From Janthinobacterium sp. 64 (lineage in GTDB: Bacteria; Pseudomonadota; Gammaproteobacteria; Burkholderiales; Burkholderiaceae_D), in contig NZ_PHUG01000001.1 in assembly GCF_002813325.1 (NCBI RefSeq), positions 4,712,001 to 4,776,000 of the forward strand: 64,000 bases of DNA. The letters are read 5' to 3'. Of this stretch, positions 60,907-64,000 are shown in pieces (positions within the stretch are counted from its first letter, which is position 1; each line of letters starts with the position of its first letter). The notes under the pieces are model-generated. The model had not been told where the DNA came from, did no database searches, and saw nothing but the letters and a program-made list of their open reading frames with translations. A program made the position numbers and the translations under genes.

Positions 60907-63330
60907 ATGCAGTTCATTCAACAACCAAAATTGCGACTAAGTATGATCGCAGTGGCATGCCAACTGGCTTGCTTCGGCATCTCTACTGCGCATGCGCAAA
61001 GTGCTGAAGGCACGGTGTCGCCATCGACGGTGACCGTCACAGGGAAAAAAGTTGGTATGGGCTTGATGGTGCAGGAAGATGCGCCAAAGGCACGCAGTAC
61101 CGTGACGGCTGAGGAATTGGCAAAACAGCGTCCAACCGGCAATGCATATGACGCCTTGACCCTGCTGCCATCGGTGAACACCTATGGTTACGATGCGACC
61201 GGTCTGTTTGGCGGTGGCTTGGCCATGCGCGGTTTCAACAGCGATCAGATCGGCGCGACTGTCAACGGCGTGCCTGTGAATGACTCCGGCAATTTCGCTG
61301 TATTTCCACAAGAATATGTAGACCAGGAAAATACTTGCTCGCAATTTGTGACCCAAGGTTCGACCGACGTCGATTCCCCGCAAGTGGGCGCAACTGGCGG
61401 TAACTTTGGTATTACTACCTGCGATCCAGAAGATAAATTCCGTGTACGCGTCATGCAGACCCTGGGCCAACTGAATCTGGCCAAGTCGTATGTGCGTGTG
61501 GATACCGGCCGTTTTGCCAATGACAAAGCCAAGGCATTCATGTCGGTGTCGAATGCGCAAGCGGATAAATGGAAAGGCAAGGGTAAAGCCGATCGTACCC
61601 ACGTTGACGTTGGCTTCAATTACGACTGGAATCGTTTTAATTACATCCACGCCTCTATCGGTTATAACCGCGCGATTAATAACAACTTCCGCTCGCTTAC
61701 GCTGAAAGAGCTGGCCACCGAAGGTTACGACGCTGATTACAGCTCCACTTATGCTGGCCAGGCTGCACTCAGCCCAGGCAAGGCAAGTGCTTCTGGCGCA
61801 CAAGCAGGCACTGGCCAGCCAGCCGCTTACTACAAGCTGGCCCTGAATCCCTTTGAAAACGTCATCGCGTCGGCGATCGGTAAATTCCGTCTGGCCGAAG
61901 ATCTGGATCTGAAAGTCGTACCTTACTACTGGTATGGTTTCGGCACTGGCGGCGTGCAGCAAAACACGCTGAAAGAAGCTGGCGGCTTCCTCAATCCGGT
62001 CACCGGCAAGATCGCCGCAAGCAAGGATGTGAACGGCGACGGCGACAGCCTCGACACCGTATCGATCTATCGCGGCAGCCTGACCCGTACCCATCGTCCT
62101 GGTGTCACGACTTCGATCACGTATAACGTTGGCGATCACCAGATCCTGGGTGGCATCTGGTACGAGCGTGCGAATCACCGTCAAACGGCACCTGGTCAAC
62201 TGGTCAATGCAGATGGCTCCGCACCGGATATCTGGCTGCGCAACAACCTGATTACCCGTCCGGATGGCACCTTGTATCAAAACCGCGATTGGGAGACGAT
62301 CAGCACGGCTTACCAGGCGTTCTTGCAAGATACCATCACCTTGATGGACAACAAGCTGAATATTAATATCGGCGTGCGTGCTCCATACATCAAGCGTGAT
62401 TTCACCAATAACGCCAGCGAAGGCAGCAATTCGCAAACCACGTACAACGTGTCGAAGACTTACTCGGATGTGTTGCCGCAATTGGGCGCGCGTTACCGTG
62501 TTACTAACGACGACCAGATCTTTGCCAGCTTGGCGAAGAATATGCGTGCGCCAAACAACTTCGTGCTGGCACCGAACAACCCACCGTACGTGACCGTGAC
62601 GAATGGTGTTGCCAGTATCGTCAAGGACGTCAAGCCTGAAGTGTCGTGGAGCCTGGACGTTGGCTACCGTCATCAAACCAAAGACATTTCGACTTCGCTG
62701 ACCGCTTTCTACACAGACTTTAAAGATCGCCAGGCAACCGCAATCGATCCAAACACGCTGACCAGCCTGACGACCAACGTAGGCAAAGTGCGTAACAAAG
62801 GTATCGAACTGGAAGTCGGTAACACGCCGATCAACGGCTGGTCGGTGTATGGTTCGCTCGGCTACTTGAAGACCAAGATGGAAGATGATCTGGCCGTGGT
62901 CGCCAAAACCGTCAATGGCAAAACCATTGTTGGTTATGCACCAACCGCTGGCAAGAATTTCTCCCTGTCGCCTAAGCTGAAAGCCGGTTTGAGCGCTTCT
63001 TATGAAACCAACGCCTGGTATGTTCGCGTAAAGGCCCGTTACACCGCATCGCAATTCGCTACTCTGGTGAACGACGAGGAAGTACCTGCGTACACCCTGG
63101 TTGACCTGGATGCGGCATATCAGCTGCCAACTTTCGGCATGTTCAAGAATCCCAAGCTGACCTTGAATGTATCGAATTTGTTGAACCGTGAGTACCGCAA
63201 TCCAAGTTCCGGTACTGGTATTGGCGCCAATGATATCGTTACGGCTGCCGGTACGTTCGCCGGTCGCGCACCAACTTACTACATGGGTGCGCCGCGCTTT
63301 GCATCGGTCACCCTGCGCGTCGACTTCTAA
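60907..63330 (+). CDS. TonB-dependent outer-membrane receptor, possibly for nucleosides or purines
   Basis: An 807-residue receptor with a signal peptide (about 1-30, ISTAHAQ), a TonB-box-like STVTVTGKK, a plug (about 65-190, AYDALTLLPSVNTYG and LAMRGFNSDQIGATVNGVPVND) and a beta barrel ending in the C-terminal Phe (ASVTLRVDF). Two plug Cys (NTCSQ and TTCDPED) may form a disulfide. The ligand is not known from sequence. Its place between an exported adenosine deaminase and a 5'-nucleotidase suggests a nucleoside or purine. AGGGGG precedes the ATG. Confidence 0.9.
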   Translation: MQFIQQPKLRLSMIAVACQLACFGISTAHAQSAEGTVSPSTVTVTGKKVGMGLMVQEDAPKARSTVTAEELAKQRPTGNAYDALTLLPSVNTYGYDATGLFGGGLAMRGFNSDQIGATVNGVPVNDSGNFAVFPQEYVDQENTCSQFVTQGSTDVDSPQVGATGGNFGITTCDPEDKFRVRVMQTLGQLNLAKSYVRVDTGRFANDKAKAFMSVSNAQADKWKGKGKADRTHVDVGFNYDWNRFNYIHASIGYNRAINNNFRSLTLKELATEGYDADYSSTYAGQAALSPGKASASGAQAGTGQPAAYYKLALNPFENVIASAIGKFRLAEDLDLKVVPYYWYGFGTGGVQQNTLKEAGGFLNPVTGKIAASKDVNGDGDSLDTVSIYRGSLTRTHRPGVTTSITYNVGDHQILGGIWYERANHRQTAPGQLVNADGSAPDIWLRNNLITRPDGTLYQNRDWETISTAYQAFLQDTITLMDNKLNINIGVRAPYIKRDFTNNASEGSNSQTTYNVSKTYSDVLPQLGARYRVTNDDQIFASLAKNMRAPNNFVLAPNNPPYVTVTNGVASIVKDVKPEVSWSLDVGYRHQTKDISTSLTAFYTDFKDRQATAIDPNTLTSLTTNVGKVRNKGIELEVGNTPINGWSVYGSLGYLKTKMEDDLAVVAKTVNGKTIVGYAPTAGKNFSLSPKLKAGLSASYETNAWYVRVKARYTASQFATLVNDEEVPAYTLVDLDAAYQLPTFGMFKNPKLTLNVSNLLNREYRNPSSGTGIGANDIVTAAGTFAGRAPTYYMGAPRFASVTLRVDF

Positions 63331-63350
63331 GCATGGCTGTCAACTTCGTA

Positions 63351-63428
63351 GCTGCCCTGCCGGGCAGCACGGAGTTGTTTCTACCAGGCTGAGATAGCAA
63401 GAGTACAGGCCTTCGGGCCTGTTTTTTT
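63351..63428 (+). terminator. Two hairpins after the TonB receptor, the second an intrinsic terminator
   Basis: GCTGCCC-TGCC-GGGCAGC (63351-63368) has no U-run. ACAGGCC-TTCG-GGCCTGT (63405-63422) is followed by seven T and should terminate transcription. Confidence 0.85.
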
Positions 63429-63487
63429 ATGGGTAAGGATGTTTCACCGTCTTTGCCATTGGCGTCGCCCTGTCCAGGAGTCTCCGC

Positions 63488-64000
63488 ATGATCCCATCCC
63501 TTTCCCCCCACCGGCCTTCATCGAGCTTGCCACATATGTTCATGCTTGCCCTCTTGATGACCGGCTGCGCCACCCATCCCGCGACGCCCGTCGACATCAA
63601 CCTGGTAGCCCTGAACGACTTCCACGGCAACCTCGATCGCAGCAAATTTACCTACACGAGTGTTGCCGATGCCGGGCGCAAGACGGTGCAGGCGGGCGGC
63701 ATCGATACCTTGTCCGGCGCCTTGAAGGCCTGGCGGCGCGAAGATGCGCAGCTGATTTTTGTCGGCAATGGCGACCTGGTCGGTGCCAGCCCCGCCATGT
63801 CGGCGCTGTGGGCCGACGAACCGAGCATCGTGGCCATGAATATGCTGGGCATGAAAGCCAGTTCCGTCGGCAACCATGAATTTGACCAGGGCAAGGTGGA
63901 ATTGTTGCGCCAGCAGCGCGGCGGCTGCGAGTCCCCACGCGCCGACAAGGCGTGCAAGTTCACGCCCGATTTCAAGGGCGCCAGCTACACCTATATGGCG
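63488..64000 (+). CDS. 5'-nucleotidase/2',3'-cyclic phosphodiesterase-type lipoprotein (partial)
   Basis: The first 171 codons are in the window; the frame is open at the edge. It has a lipoprotein signal (LALLMTGC, Cys about residue 27) and then the metallophosphatase blocks LVALNDFHGNL, GGIDTLSGAL, FVGNGDLVGASP and SVGNHEFDQG, the N-terminal metal ligands of the UshA/YfkN-type 5'-nucleotidase family. Such enzymes release nucleosides from extracellular nucleotides. CAGGAG precedes the ATG. It would feed the adenosine deaminase and receptor upstream. Confidence 0.88.
   Translation, partial: MIPSLSPHRPSSSLPHMFMLALLMTGCATHPATPVDINLVALNDFHGNLDRSKFTYTSVADAGRKTVQAGGIDTLSGALKAWRREDAQLIFVGNGDLVGASPAMSALWADEPSIVAMNMLGMKASSVGNHEFDQGKVELLRQQRGGCESPRADKACKFTPDFKGASYTYMA

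Noticed and set aside
60937..63054. A 705-codon open frame antisense to the TonB receptor
   Set aside because: It is a shadow of a receptor with clear plug and barrel features.

Overview
The window is chromosomal DNA of high GC content with dense, mostly complete genes. The gene order (ddlB-ftsQ-ftsA-ftsZ, lpxC, secA, argJ, pilC/pilD-coaE-zapD-yacG) and the sequence of the 16S-Ile-Ala-23S-5S rRNA operon point to a betaproteobacterium of the Burkholderiales, most likely an Oxalobacteraceae member near Janthinobacterium or Massilia. That placement is inference from gene order and protein character; no search was run.

Layout. 1-3.6 kb holds the end of the division/cell-wall cluster (ddlB tail, ftsQ, ftsA, ftsZ). 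A peroxiredoxin, a pair of GGGGTCGGACCC palindromes and a divergent methyltransferase/XRE regulator pair follow. 6-15.2 kb (minus strand) is one nitrous oxide reductase operon read nosZ-nosR-nosD-nosF-nosY-nosL-cytochrome c-nosX. It has a recognisable FNR/DNR-type promoter and a perfect 13-bp hairpin between nosZ and nosR. 15.3-25.3 kb has an EamA transporter, lpxC, dciA, secA, a translationally coupled argJ-ATPase-mutT set, a FitAB-like toxin-antitoxin pair, yacG and zapD. 25.4-28.9 kb has coaE, pilD and pilC, with a HigBA-like toxin-antitoxin module between pilC and pilD. 29-32.9 kb has an MFS exporter divergent from a LuxR-type regulator, then an unrecognised lipoprotein.

32.9-45.1 kb (minus strand) is a cobalamin uptake, salvage and late-assembly island. 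cobT-cobS-cobC come first. A cobalamin riboswitch with its own promoter and a terminator platform then leads btuB, and btuC-btuD-cobO-cobU-cbiB-cobD-btuF-cobQ follow. Genes for early corrin-ring synthesis are not present here. 45.1-50.8 kb is a complete rRNA operon with promoter, boxA sites, RNase III-type processing stems, tRNA-Ile, tRNA-Ala and a terminator.

51.1-64 kb is a purine-degradation cluster: uraH divergent from puuE-xdhA-xdhB-xdhC-guaD. It is followed by an adenosine deaminase with an export signal, a TonB-dependent receptor and a lipoprotein 5'-nucleotidase that runs off the window. Together these look like a route from extracellular nucleotides through adenosine, guanine and xanthine to urate breakdown products. 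The exported half (nucleotidase, deaminase, receptor) is the most interesting candidate system here. No CRISPR array, prophage or insertion sequence was seen.
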